In this document: positions 53,583 through 63,156 of the stretch, piece by piece
Numbering within the stretch: position 1 is the first letter of the stretch
Layout of the letters: every line of letters begins with the position of its first letter
Position numbers and translations under genes: made by a program
From: Acidobacteriota bacterium
GTDB taxonomy: Bacteria > Acidobacteriota > Terriglobia > Bryobacterales > Bryobacteraceae
Direction of reading: 5' to 3'
Assembly (NCBI GenBank): GCA_018268935.1
Contig: JAFDVS010000031.1
Coordinates: 1-64,000 of the forward strand
DNA: 64,000 nucleotides
The notes under the pieces: generated by a model
The model's input: the letters and a program-made list of their open reading frames with translations, nothing else
The model's database searches: none
Told to the model about the DNA's origin: nothing

Positions 53583-55264
53583 TCCCGGATGGGGATCATG
53601 ATGTTGTTGCTGCGATAGCCATCGCCTTCCACACCGAGGAAGATGTCGCCGATGGGTACATCAGCAGGCAGTTCCACATTGATCTGGTACAGGCCGACGA
53701 GAGACGGCGTGAGGCCCGCGTAGAGCGCATCCAGGACGATGGTCCCCATGAACGGGCTGCCGAGAATCACCCTTGGTTCGGGCGTCACGCGAGCCAGCGG
53801 CTCGGCGGCCGGAGCCGATGTGCCCGTCGCCACAACAGGTGTGGTCACCCCCATGCCCACCAGGTAAATCGTCAGCACATCTCCAGGCTTTGCGGCGCGC
53901 CCGGCGAAGTTCACCATCGATCCGTCGCGCGCATTGACCACGATCCCGTTGTTGCCGATTTGAATGATGCGCGGCGCACGTTCGGCAATCTGCACCGCGA
54001 CGCTGTTGCCCGCCGTGCCATCGCGCTCCACCTTGACCGTGGCTTCGCCCACTGGCGTGTTCACCGGAACCTGGAAGTTCACCTGGTTATACGAGGTGTA
54101 GTAGAGCGGCGCGGCCTGGCCATTGACCAGCACCCGCACCCCGTTCAACTGATCGGCCAGCGGAATGCCGCTAGCTGCGCCTGCCGCCTGTGAGGAAAGC
54201 TGTTCGCCAAACACCGCGGCCACCGAGCCCGGCGCCAGGCCATCATCGAAGTTGGCGCTATTGAGCACGCCACCAAAGGCCGCCGTGGGCGCGCCTGCGG
54301 ACACCACCTCCAGCCGCGCCGGAATGCGTAGCGGACTATTGGCCGCGTTCGAGGCAATGCTGATTGTTCCCGTGTACACACCGTTCGAAAGCCCGGCCGG
54401 ATCGGCTTTGACCGTAACGCTGTTCCCATTGCGCGTCACCGTGAGCCAGGTTCCGCCCGAAGCCGTAGTGGTGGTGGCATCGCTCAACGTGAGTGTGCCG
54501 AGGCCACCGTTATAAATGGTCAGGGGCGATTCCAGTGCCCGTGCCCCAGCGGCGAGACGGAAGCTCATTTCCGCCGGCGCTGAGCGCGAGATCGGCTGCG
54601 ACGTCACTTGCAGGCGCACCGGCACGGTCTTGTTCTCCGCGCCGACCTGCGAGTTGCTCACTGCCACTGTCCCTGTGTACGTTCCTTCGGCCATGCCTTC
54701 CTGATGCCGTCCAATGATGCGGTAGGGGAAGACGAAGCGGAAACTGCCGCTGCCCTCAAGAGCCAGCGAAAGCCAGGAGCCACCAGACGAGGTGTTGACG
54801 TTCGGCACCAGCACGCTATTGGTGGAAAAGCGCACTTCGTCGCTGCTTCCATTCGGTGCGACATAAAGGTTGGCTTCCGATGGCACGCCGCCGCCCACCT
54901 GTACCGTGACCGTAATATTCTGCGGGGCATCCAATGCGCCCCCATCGCTCAGCGTGACCGTGCCCGTGTACGTCCCAACGGCAAGCGAATTAGTTTGAAA
55001 CTGAAAGTTGACCGGCAGACAGTTTCCTTCGCGCAGATTGCAGGGGCGAGCCGAACCGACAGAAGCACTAACCCATGGCACGCTGGATGCGGCCGCCAGG
55101 TTCAGATTGCCATCGCCGGCGTTATAGGCTTCGACGGTTTGATTGCTGGGATTAGCGCCCTGCGATACCGAGACGGGGCCGACAGTTGTCGTGACCAAAC
55201 GCAACTTCGGCGCGGCTTCGAGGCTCACGCAAAGGGCGAGCGCAAGCGCGGCGTAATAAAACAT
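53579..55264 (-). CDS. Secreted beta-repeat protein with TIGR03437 C-terminal domain
   Basis: 561 residues from the ATG at 55264 (GGAGG box; signal peptide MFYYAALALALCVSLEA). Several BACON/Ig-like repeats of about 95 residues follow (each with a GTYTGTV or GVYTGTI strand). The last ~215 residues show the Solibacter-type domain: LNSANFDDGLAPGSVAAVFG, LNGVRVLVNGQAAPLYYTSY, NQVNFQVP and LYQINVELPADVPIGD. The domain is abundant in Bryobacterales; its function is unknown, perhaps cell-surface adhesion. Confidence 0.85.
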   Translation of the reverse strand: MFYYAALALALCVSLEAAPKLRLVTTTVGPVSVSQGANPSNQTVEAYNAGDGNLNLAAASSVPWVSASVGSARPCNLREGNCLPVNFQFQTNSLAVGTYTGTVTLSDGGALDAPQNITVTVQVGGGVPSEANLYVAPNGSSDEVRFSTNSVLVPNVNTSSGGSWLSLALEGSGSFRFVFPYRIIGRHQEGMAEGTYTGTVAVSNSQVGAENKTVPVRLQVTSQPISRSAPAEMSFRLAAGARALESPLTIYNGGLGTLTLSDATTTTASGGTWLTVTRNGNSVTVKADPAGLSNGVYTGTISIASNAANSPLRIPARLEVVSAGAPTAAFGGVLNSANFDDGLAPGSVAAVFGEQLSSQAAGAASGIPLADQLNGVRVLVNGQAAPLYYTSYNQVNFQVPVNTPVGEATVKVERDGTAGNSVAVQIAERAPRIIQIGNNGIVVNARDGSMVNFAGRAAKPGDVLTIYLVGMGVTTPVVATGTSAPAAEPLARVTPEPRVILGSPFMGTIVLDALYAGLTPSLVGLYQINVELPADVPIGDIFLGVEGDGYRSNNIMIPIRD

Positions 55265-55466
55265 GAAACCTCCACTTTGTTTTATTGTAGGGGAAACATC
55301 CGGCACGCCGGGGAGATTGGAAGCCCACGGAAAAGGGATGCATTCGGGTCCCGTCACTAAGACCCCTACGGTCCACGGAACCCCTACAGGACGGTGAGCG
55401 GGCAACACCGTTTTGCTGTTGGATGCTGTCAGGATAACATGCCGCGGCTACGCAATAGCCGCATGT

Positions 55467-56726
55467 TCAGACTAATTTACGAACAATGGCGGCGGCTTGA
55501 TCCATCTCCTCCATCGAGTTATACACATGGGGAGAAAAACGCAGCCCCTCGCTCTCGCCGGAGGCGGTTTGCGCCAGCGCGACACGGTGCTTCGTGTAGA
55601 GCGTGTTGTACACATCCGCGGTGGCGCGGCCTTTGATCTGGAACTTGATCACGCCGCCGCTCAGTTTCCAATCGCGGCTGGTCTTCATGTGAACTTGCGG
55701 GATGGCGGCCAGGTTGTCCTTCAGCCGCGTGACCAACTGTTCCAATCTCGCCTCCACCGCGGGCATGCCGATCATCTGAATAAAGTCGACACCGGCTTCG
55801 AAGGCCGCCAGACGCGGGTTGTCGCGTTGCCCGAAAACCTCGAATTTGCGCGCCCCTTTGAGCGTATCGCTCCACTTGGCGGTGACAATCGATGGCCAGA
55901 CCTGCGCGATGCGGCTTTCCTTGATGTAGAGGACGCCCGATTCCAGCGGGCCCATAAACCACTTATGCGCGCTGCCGGCAAACGAGTCGCAGCCCGCTTT
56001 CTTCACCGAAACATCGAAGGCGCCAAATGTTTGGGCCCCATCCAGGTGATACCAGATGTTGTGCTTCCGCGCGAGTTGCCCCAGTTCGGCCGCGGGATAG
56101 CGATTTCCGGTGGTGCTGGTGACATGGGTGATCGCCATCAGCCGTGTGCGCGGCGTGATCAGCTTCTCGATCGAATCGAACAATTGCTGGGAACTCGCGG
56201 CCGGTATGGGCGTCGGCGCCTCCTTCACCACCAGACCGTGGCGTTTGGCCCGCACCTTCCACGAGTCGGCGCTCGACGGATGGTTATGCGTGGTGATGAT
56301 GATCTCGTCCCCGGCCTTGAGATCAATCCCGTTCACGATGATGTTGGCGCCTTCGGACGTATTGCGGGTGATGGCGATTTCGTCCGCCGCGGCGTCCAGC
56401 ATCCGGGCCAGCTTCCCCCGCAGGCTTTCTTCGATCGTGTCGTACTTCAACCGGTTCTGAAACGAAGGGTCGGCATGGAAGTCGCGCAGGAACTCCTGGT
56501 GCCGGTCCAGCACCGGCCGCGAAGACGGGCAGACATTTGCGGCATTGAGGTAGATGAGCCCGTCGGCCAAAGGGAACTGGCGCTTGACCAGGGTCCAGTA
56601 ATCCTCTGAGCCGGAAGAGGGAGCCGCTTTCAGGGCCGATTGCATGGCGAGCCAGCTAGCAGGAAGGGCCGCGCCGAATCCACGAAAGAAGGTCCGGCGA
56701 GAAGGGGAAACAGGATGGTCAGCCAT
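55467..56726 (-). CDS. Tat-exported class V aminotransferase-fold PLP enzyme
   Basis: 419 residues. A twin-arginine signal (SRRTFFRGFGAALPASWLAM) precedes an isopenicillin-N-epimerase/cysteine-desulfurase-type fold: VCPSSRPVLDRH, TRNTSEGANII, LDGAQTFGAFDVSV (PLP-binding Asp/Gln) and the Schiff-base lysine in GSAHKWFMGP. The cytoplasmic cofactor and a Tat signal fit folded export. Related proteins in Bryobacterales are annotated aminotransferase class V-fold enzymes of unknown substrate. Confidence 0.85.
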   Translation of the reverse strand: MADHPVSPSRRTFFRGFGAALPASWLAMQSALKAAPSSGSEDYWTLVKRQFPLADGLIYLNAANVCPSSRPVLDRHQEFLRDFHADPSFQNRLKYDTIEESLRGKLARMLDAAADEIAITRNTSEGANIIVNGIDLKAGDEIIITTHNHPSSADSWKVRAKRHGLVVKEAPTPIPAASSQQLFDSIEKLITPRTRLMAITHVTSTTGNRYPAAELGQLARKHNIWYHLDGAQTFGAFDVSVKKAGCDSFAGSAHKWFMGPLESGVLYIKESRIAQVWPSIVTAKWSDTLKGARKFEVFGQRDNPRLAAFEAGVDFIQMIGMPAVEARLEQLVTRLKDNLAAIPQVHMKTSRDWKLSGGVIKFQIKGRATADVYNTLYTKHRVALAQTASGESEGLRFSPHVYNSMEEMDQAAAIVRKLV

Positions 56727-56948
56727 TGGCGTAGTTTACCTCAAGTGAGGGGAATGGGAAAGAAGTTGGGGGGGGGTAGTATTTTGTCATACGTTTCTCA
56801 TGGTTTTCGTGTATGCTCGTACTAGGACTTTTGCTTAGTTAGTACTCTCCCCGTAAAGTGTTGGTCACCGGACGCCGATATACGGACGGCGTACAGGTGT
56901 AGCACCTTGCCGTGCTCTCTTAGTTCAATCTCTCTCGTCGAGGTCACT

Positions 56949-57683
56949 ATGGATTTTGTGCAACGCGCGAAAGCGCTCATCAAGTCGTCAGCGAAAAGCG
57001 GCGCCTTAAAGATTTTGCCTTTGGCCGCCGCGGCGGCGTTGTCGATGGGGTCTGGTCAGGCCGCAGCGACATTCGAAACTGGCTCGGCTTTCCCCTTCTG
57101 TCCCAATGGTTCGCTGGCCCTGTCCAACACACCGGACACCGGCGGCGTGGTTGGCCTGAAGATCGCGAATTCCAGCGGTGGCCAGTGCGTGGACGCCGGA
57201 TTCGGATCGGCCTTCATTTCGGTTGGCGCCAGCGGTGGGGGGAGCGGGACATTCGACGCCGCACTCACGCAATTGGCGGTAACCTTTGATTTCACCGGAT
57301 TCGCCACGGAGAATGGCCTTGCCACCGAATTCGTCTGGGACCTGTTGGTGCAGCTCAACACATCCGCCGGTTCGGTGTCCGGTGGCAATTCCGGCGGCGC
57401 GCCGAACGGATCGGTTATCAGCTCGGCGGATGTTGGGGCGATTCTGATCGATATGACCTCTGTCCAGGGCGCCGATTTCCAGAGCTGGAGTGTGTTGCTC
57501 AGCCTCTCGGCTTCGGCCATCGAAGGTGAGCCAACGATGGTTGTTGCCGTCCAGATTCCGAACAACAGTATCGATATCAACGGTGTTCAGACCACCGTGG
57601 ATCCGGTGCCTGAGCCCGGTACCTTAGCCCTCATGTTCGTGGGTGGCGTGGCCTACCTGGTTCGCCGCCGCATGGCCAGCTAA
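56949..57683 (+). CDS. PEP-CTERM sorting-domain protein
   Basis: 244 residues from the ATG at 56949 (GAGG box). After an N-terminal signal (about 20-40) comes a beta-rich, Gly/Ser-rich exported domain. The C-terminus VPEPGTLALMFVGGVAYLVRRR is a textbook PEP-CTERM anchor: Pro-Glu-Pro, one hydrophobic span and an Arg cluster. An exosortase elsewhere should cleave it during export to the surface or matrix. A 222-bp upstream region (56727-56948) holds a small hairpin near 56901-56916 but no recognised riboswitch. Confidence 0.88.
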   Translation: MDFVQRAKALIKSSAKSGALKILPLAAAAALSMGSGQAAATFETGSAFPFCPNGSLALSNTPDTGGVVGLKIANSSGGQCVDAGFGSAFISVGASGGGSGTFDAALTQLAVTFDFTGFATENGLATEFVWDLLVQLNTSAGSVSGGNSGGAPNGSVISSADVGAILIDMTSVQGADFQSWSVLLSLSASAIEGEPTMVVAVQIPNNSIDINGVQTTVDPVPEPGTLALMFVGGVAYLVRRRMAS

Positions 57684-57781
57684 GCAGCATTCTCAAATTT
57701 CGGAGCGAACGAAGGGGCAGGCACGCCGCATGGTGTGGTTGCCCGTTTCGTTGTTTGGCTGAAAGTGTGAGAAGTGCTTGT

Positions 57782-60727
57782 TCACGGACTGACGATGACG
57801 CCATGTGCAGCGCCGGCGTTGGTTCTGTTGCGAATGTATCCGCCAACCACCAAAAAAGTGGCTGCGGGGTCGCAGCCGGTTGTGTTGATGGCGACATCGT
57901 AAGAGAGGGATGCGCCTGGAGCAATATCACCAATGTACATGGGCAGGGGCGTTAGAAGTGACGGTGAGCACGGAGGACCAGTCCGTTGCGTCATTTGCCA
58001 CGACACAAGCTTCAATTCGTACAATCCTCCGGTTCCCACATTGGTGAGCCGGAAGGTCCAGTTGCGGTGATTCGCGGGGCCGCTTTTGCCCGTGAGACTC
58101 CACGACGTGCTTGAAAAAGGGTCGGTTGGGACGAAATTGGCGGTCAGTGCTGTTGGCGCTGACAGCGCGATTGTCCCTTGCGCGCCGCCGGAGACGGTCC
58201 CGCCGCTCCAGGAGGAGAATGCATAGCCTGGGTTCGGAACTGCCTGGACCGGTATCAGAACGCCGGCTGGGTAATAGAGTTCCCCGGACGGGGAGACTGT
58301 TCCACCCGCTGGAGGATCCGGCTTCACAACCAGGGTATGTTCAGCGGTGAAATTTGCGACGTAGCTTGCAACACCAGCCTGAGCGGTGACTGTGTGGGAG
58401 ATTGCACCTCCGTCCGACCAATTCAGGAAGGTGTAGCGGCTGGAACCGATGAAACTGATGGTTTGGGGAGAGTCGGTGGTAAGGCTCACGTTGGAACCAG
58501 TGGCCCATTGAAATGTAGCGGGCATGGTGTGGCTGGCGCCGTTGACTTTGAATTCCGGTCCCACCGGGAAGGCGCTTACACTCTTACCTGCCAATGGTGT
58601 GATGGTAAGTGGGATGGGAAGGTTTTTTTGCACGCCTCCCCCATTAGCGGTGAACACGGGCGTGTAGGTTCCCACGATCGCCGAAGGCATTGCGTGGAAG
58701 AACACGACGACTGTGCCTGGAGCTTCCAGAAGTAGCTGAGGTCCGAATTGGACCGTGACACCGGCGGGCAATCCGGTGATGGAAGGCGTTATCGGGTTGA
58801 GAAACGGACCGGTCGAACTAACGGAGACGGACACGGATTGAGTACTCCCGGCCGCGAGTGTGGCTGAAACTGGGCTGGCAGCTAGGGAAAAATCCATGGC
58901 GCCGGGGCGAAATTGTATATTGTCAGTCGAGTTCTCTGCAACAGACAGCATTTTGATATTGCGAGCCCCACACCGGATGCTAAAGTCTTCCAGCTTTCTT
59001 GGCCTGTAGTTGGGTTCAGCGGCAATGCGCGCTCCACTGAAATCCAGGATGACCGTATTGGCGCCGGGAGACAGTGTTCCACCACCATTGGCGTACTCCA
59101 CGCTGTAAGTGAACCAATTCGATAGCCGTCCACTCCACGAACACACTCCCCCCGTCGCGTAGTACACACCTACGCTGAGACGGAGCACGTTGAACAAAGG
59201 AGCGCCATCCGTGCTGAGTGGGGCAGCGCTCACCGGACCCGTGAAGTACAGGACTCCACGGTCGAATGAAGATATCGGCATGGCGGAGGTCGTGCCCACA
59301 GTGTCTTTTGCGTCGACAGAGGCGAATCCGCCGGCCGATTCCTCCTGCAACAGCACGGCGTCAATGAGTTCGAAAGGGCCATTCACACCCAAGGACTCGA
59401 TGATAGAACTGGCGGAGAAATCGACACCCAACTGAGTAGAGCCGGTTGCCAAAGTCTGTTTGGCGAGGCTGTGTATGCTCTGTCCATTGGGAGCCTTCAG
59501 CCGGACCTGAAAGCCGTACACGCCGGCAGTGCTTACGCTGAGGTTCGCGGTTACCCTGATGCGGTCTGTTAGACTGTTGGCGTTGTCATCAATGGCCTGA
59601 TGCTGAAAGGAAACGAAGACAGCACTCGGAGCACGAACTTCAAACGAAGCCGAGGCGCTTCTGGAGAACGGCGCGCCAGCCGGGGAGGAACCGGTTGCCC
59701 GCAGCAGGGCTGTGTACACGCCAACTATCGAGGGCGTGAAACTCCCCGTGTAGAGCCCGTCTCCGGATTGAGCATCAAAGGGTCCGGAATCGGAAAACGA
59801 CACCGGGGCGATTTCGTTGGTAGTCTCTACGCGCCACTGGATAGCCGCTGGATTGAAGGCTTGCGAAGGTAATCTCTCAATGGAGAATGTGTTGAGCGCT
59901 GCGGCGGTAGAGTTAGCCGCCACTTCCCCGAAGTAGAGTGTGGCCCGGGAGACCGTCGTTGGCGCGCTAAGGACACTGGCGCGGGCACGAGTCAGGGCCG
60001 GACCTGAATTCACCAGGCTCGCGGAATACACTTCGGTAAGCATTCCACCGGGACCAGGGCTGGTGCTGACGAGTTGGATGTTCTGCACACTGGCCTGCCC
60101 GGATGCGTCGGTCGTGACGAGCAACCGCGCGGAAGCGGAGGCGCCGGAGATAGGCGTGACGTTCTCGAACAGCATCGCCGTCAGTGTGGCGGCTTGGCCG
60201 ATTCGATACGTGGGAGCCCCTGCAGCGAGGCCCGCCTGAAGACTCGATCCGGATTGATATGTCACAATCGCAGAGCTCTCGGCATTCAACTGGGATGCGT
60301 TGAGCTTCACTGTATAGATCCCCGCCGGCGCCGAAGAGGGGAGTGTGACCAGGTTGTGCAATCCTGGAAACTCCAGTGGAGAAACTGGCCGTGTCGTAGG
60401 ATTCGAAACAATGGATGACCACTCATAACCCAGCGAAACAGCGTTGGCTGCATTGACTTCCACGCCTCCAGGCTGAAGAAGGCTGACAACCACACCAGCT
60501 TCACTGAGAATGTCGAGGACATTGCTGCTCGCTGGTGAAACCACAATGTCTAGAGTTGTCGATGCAGAGTTCGGGGGCAGAGTAACCGTCTTCACGTCCG
60601 TGGCTGTCAACGGGACAGCAGAATTGGAGAAAGAGGTGTCTTGGCTATGCGCCTTTGGCACAGACGGGAAGAGTATGAAGAAGAGGACCATCATCCCCGC
60701 GGAGTATTTCTTGTGCGGAATATTCAT
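57782..60727 (-). CDS. Large secreted multidomain beta-repeat protein
   Basis: 981 residues from the ATG at 60727; signal peptide (MVLFFILFPSVPKAHS). Ig-like or cadherin-like beta domains fill most of the chain (an exported matrix-type protein with choice-of-anchor-like sections). Near residues 745-900 two InlB/Listeria-type repeats are visible (YTFLNWSDGGAISHTV; YAFSSWSGGTVSGGAQGT), each with a SWSGG-like signature. No catalytic motif is seen. It begins 5 bases after the stop of the next upstream gene, so the two are co-transcribed. Adhesion or surface matrix is the likely role. Confidence 0.7.
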   Translation of the reverse strand: MNIPHKKYSAGMMVLFFILFPSVPKAHSQDTSFSNSAVPLTATDVKTVTLPPNSASTTLDIVVSPASSNVLDILSEAGVVVSLLQPGGVEVNAANAVSLGYEWSSIVSNPTTRPVSPLEFPGLHNLVTLPSSAPAGIYTVKLNASQLNAESSAIVTYQSGSSLQAGLAAGAPTYRIGQAATLTAMLFENVTPISGASASARLLVTTDASGQASVQNIQLVSTSPGPGGMLTEVYSASLVNSGPALTRARASVLSAPTTVSRATLYFGEVAANSTAAALNTFSIERLPSQAFNPAAIQWRVETTNEIAPVSFSDSGPFDAQSGDGLYTGSFTPSIVGVYTALLRATGSSPAGAPFSRSASASFEVRAPSAVFVSFQHQAIDDNANSLTDRIRVTANLSVSTAGVYGFQVRLKAPNGQSIHSLAKQTLATGSTQLGVDFSASSIIESLGVNGPFELIDAVLLQEESAGGFASVDAKDTVGTTSAMPISSFDRGVLYFTGPVSAAPLSTDGAPLFNVLRLSVGVYYATGGVCSWSGRLSNWFTYSVEYANGGGTLSPGANTVILDFSGARIAAEPNYRPRKLEDFSIRCGARNIKMLSVAENSTDNIQFRPGAMDFSLAASPVSATLAAGSTQSVSVSVSSTGPFLNPITPSITGLPAGVTVQFGPQLLLEAPGTVVVFFHAMPSAIVGTYTPVFTANGGGVQKNLPIPLTITPLAGKSVSAFPVGPEFKVNGASHTMPATFQWATGSNVSLTTDSPQTISFIGSSRYTFLNWSDGGAISHTVTAQAGVASYVANFTAEHTLVVKPDPPAGGTVSPSGELYYPAGVLIPVQAVPNPGYAFSSWSGGTVSGGAQGTIALSAPTALTANFVPTDPFSSTSWSLTGKSGPANHRNWTFRLTNVGTGGLYELKLVSWQMTQRTGPPCSPSLLTPLPMYIGDIAPGASLSYDVAINTTGCDPAATFLVVGGYIRNRTNAGAAHGVIVSP

Positions 60728-60731
60728 TGAA

Positions 60732-61481
60732 CTACCTCTTCGCTTCTCCAAAATTGCAGTACACAGACGTGCGGTTTAGGATGGGGTCGGTATTTGCTAC
60801 AAGCTCGCGCTTTCCCACCCACAGCGTGTTGGTAAGGAACATGGATCCATCTCGGCCTTGATGGGTGGCCGTGATAGTGCACAGTTCGGCGCCAGTGGAG
60901 GTTTCATAAATGACGGTAAACGCCTTACCTCCCACGCGATCCCGCTTGGTCGTATAGGCGCCGGAATAGCTCTGGACAAAGAGCAGCGCTTCATCGGGGG
61001 AAAGAACCGCGGCATGCATGAAAACCGGCCAATGCTCGCCGCGGCGCCGATACTCGCGGTTGCGAAACGATACGGACGATACTTTAGCCAGTTCGTCAGG
61101 TGGAATATTCTTGAAAAGGGAAATGCCTGTTGGTGGAATGGGTGTAGCCTGCTCCCAGACCTCTCTGTCTACTGTTGTTGCGCGAAAGGGAGGAGAAGGG
61201 AGGAGTCTGAAGAAGTAACCAGGCTCAGGGGCTGTGTAGGACCGGCCAATCAGGAGCCGTCCGGCCCGGTCGCGCCGGTAGTGGAGGTCGCCCCCGACAT
61301 ATCGAGCCTCTTCGGGAGACCGAATGAGGTAGCAACCGCAAGCCGGTGGCTCTAGGCGAATATTGGCTGTGAAGTTCTCGTCGACCGGAAAGGCCGGAAG
61401 AGAGGCCAGAAGAAGTAGAAGACGAAAAGGAACAGCGAATCGTATGTCGCGTGATGGGGACAGCCTGCCCGTTGTGATCAT
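60732..61481 (-). CDS. Exported hypothetical protein
   Basis: 249 residues from the ATG at 61481, with a hydrophobic signal (RFAVPFRLLLLLASLPAFPV). The mature part has an FLTNTLWVGKRELV C-terminus and few Cys; I recognise no family. It sits between the lipase-like gene (7-base gap) and the large beta-repeat protein, so the three probably form one operon. Confidence 0.6.
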   Translation of the reverse strand: MITTGRLSPSRDIRFAVPFRLLLLLASLPAFPVDENFTANIRLEPPACGCYLIRSPEEARYVGGDLHYRRDRAGRLLIGRSYTAPEPGYFFRLLPSPPFRATTVDREVWEQATPIPPTGISLFKNIPPDELAKVSSVSFRNREYRRRGEHWPVFMHAAVLSPDEALLFVQSYSGAYTTKRDRVGGKAFTVIYETSTGAELCTITATHQGRDGSMFLTNTLWVGKRELVANTDPILNRTSVYCNFGEAKR

Positions 61482-61488
61482 TGTCGTG

Positions 61489-63048
61489 TCAATTGCTGAG
61501 TCTTCGTTCGAGATCAACGCCAAGCATGTTGCGGACAAGCGCGGCTAAATCAGATCCAAGGATTGAGCCGTGATGTTTCTTCCATGGGATACCCGGAAAC
61601 GGCATTTTAAACATACCAGCGCACGCCGAGGTAGTTGAGCACCAAGCGCTTGCGGTGGTCACCACGAAGTCGTTGAGTGGGAAAGGCGGGCTGTTTGGGA
61701 TCAAAGGACCAAGCAAGACCAATTGTCCCCCGGGTATTTGCCGGCTTGACGTTGCTTCGCGATGCTGCTGCACCAAATAGTAGAGTGCTCTGTCTTTAAG
61801 AAAACCCCTGTACGTCTCCTCCGACGACTCGATTTTCCCGAATCCGTCTGGGTCCACATTCCCATTGACATTGGCGTCCGCGGCGTGCGCATAATACTCG
61901 ACTCGATTGACTTGATCGTCTGCGATCATCCTCGTGATAAGGGGTGAGGCCCGATTGAACGCCCGGAGGCTAGCAACGGGAAGATCCCAGACGGTTCGCT
62001 GGGGTAATGCAGCTAACAATATGCGAAGGAGGGACGTAGGGGCACCCGACTCGACCGCGGTACTGCCCAGAACCCAGGCATCCGCAAGAACGGATCCCTC
62101 ATGTGGAGTGTCCAGCGTCGTGACGGAATAGACTGAGACTCCAGTTAGGTGTTTCATCATCTCGCGAGTCCAGAGACCGCCTTTGCTGTGCGCGACTATG
62201 TGAACGTGCCGGGCACCGAACTCTGCCGCACGCTGTAGCACCTGCGGCAGAAGCTCTCGAACAGCAATCGGAGAAACAGGTCCCTCGCTGAGGTTAACGC
62301 GAGCGGTTGGGATTCCCGCAGCAACCAACACCGGGTCGAACTGATTGAAAGCGTTAGAGTTTGAGAGAATACCGTGGACGAGGATAACAGGTGCCATCGC
62401 CTCGATTGTGATGCTCTCAACCGCGGCACCGACAACGCAGACCTCGCATTGCAGTGGCGGCATTTGGCCGTTCCCGGAAACCGTCACGATGTTCTGACCC
62501 GGAGTCGGCGTAGAATTGGGAATTCTACGAGCGAACCTTATCAAGCCCGTGTCGACAGCAAAACACACCCTTTGGTAGCGTGCAGCGCCGTTGATGCCTG
62601 GCGTGGCTATAGGCGTCGTTATCCTGCCGACTATCGTGCGATTGAGAACAAAGGTGAACGTATGCTGGTAAGTTTCATCATCCGAATACGCTATCGCTCT
62701 AACGTACGCCTTTGGGCCGACAACTCTGTTTCGGATGAAGTCTCCAATGGTTCGAATGCTTCCGTCGGGATTGTAATGATTTCCAGGGGCTTCGAAGAGG
62801 CCTGGGCCAGCCACGCGGTCGATTCGGATCGTTCCCGTGTCAGCCTGACCTCGGCTTGGTGCGCAAGGAGTTTCTGTGCCGTTGACACAAAAGAACCCTA
62901 CATAGCCGTTCTCCGACTCACGGAATGTTCGATCGGAAGGAGCCTCCGGACATTCCGCGAACAGCCGTAAAGCACTTCCAGTAACGGCCAAAAATAGAAG
63001 GAGTTGTTTGGACTTGCGAATCCCGCCCAGTAACCGGCTGCCATTCAT
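61489..63048 (-). CDS. Exported alpha/beta-hydrolase lipase-like protein
   Basis: 519 residues from the ATG at 63048, signal peptide present. The N-terminal ~200 residues form an uncharacterised beta region. The hydrolase core begins with APVILVHGILSNSNAF (oxyanion His-Gly) and contains the nucleophile elbow HIVAHSKGGLW (Ser in AHSKG). SVTTLDTPHEGS follows, as in triacylglycerol lipases of the LipA/PGAP1-like group. Probably a secreted esterase. Confidence 0.78.
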   Translation of the reverse strand: MNGSRLLGGIRKSKQLLLFLAVTGSALRLFAECPEAPSDRTFRESENGYVGFFCVNGTETPCAPSRGQADTGTIRIDRVAGPGLFEAPGNHYNPDGSIRTIGDFIRNRVVGPKAYVRAIAYSDDETYQHTFTFVLNRTIVGRITTPIATPGINGAARYQRVCFAVDTGLIRFARRIPNSTPTPGQNIVTVSGNGQMPPLQCEVCVVGAAVESITIEAMAPVILVHGILSNSNAFNQFDPVLVAAGIPTARVNLSEGPVSPIAVRELLPQVLQRAAEFGARHVHIVAHSKGGLWTREMMKHLTGVSVYSVTTLDTPHEGSVLADAWVLGSTAVESGAPTSLLRILLAALPQRTVWDLPVASLRAFNRASPLITRMIADDQVNRVEYYAHAADANVNGNVDPDGFGKIESSEETYRGFLKDRALYYLVQQHREATSSRQIPGGQLVLLGPLIPNSPPFPLNDFVVTTASAWCSTTSACAGMFKMPFPGIPWKKHHGSILGSDLAALVRNMLGVDLERRLSN

Positions 63049-63156
63049 ATGGTGGACATGTGGCATGTCTCATGTTAGATGCAAATGTCAGCCTGCGCAA
63101 ATGGTTTCTGCTTGAATGCTAGAGAATTCCGTTGATGCCTGCTCACTGTCTAAAGA

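Noticed and set aside
55444..55462. Terminator hairpin after the aminotransferase gene
   Set aside because: GCGGCTA/TAGCCGC forms a 7-bp stem, but there is no T-run on the minus strand.
56760..56948. Riboswitch upstream of the PEP-CTERM gene
   Set aside because: Small hairpins exist, but the conserved core of cyclic-di-GMP or other common riboswitches is not seen.
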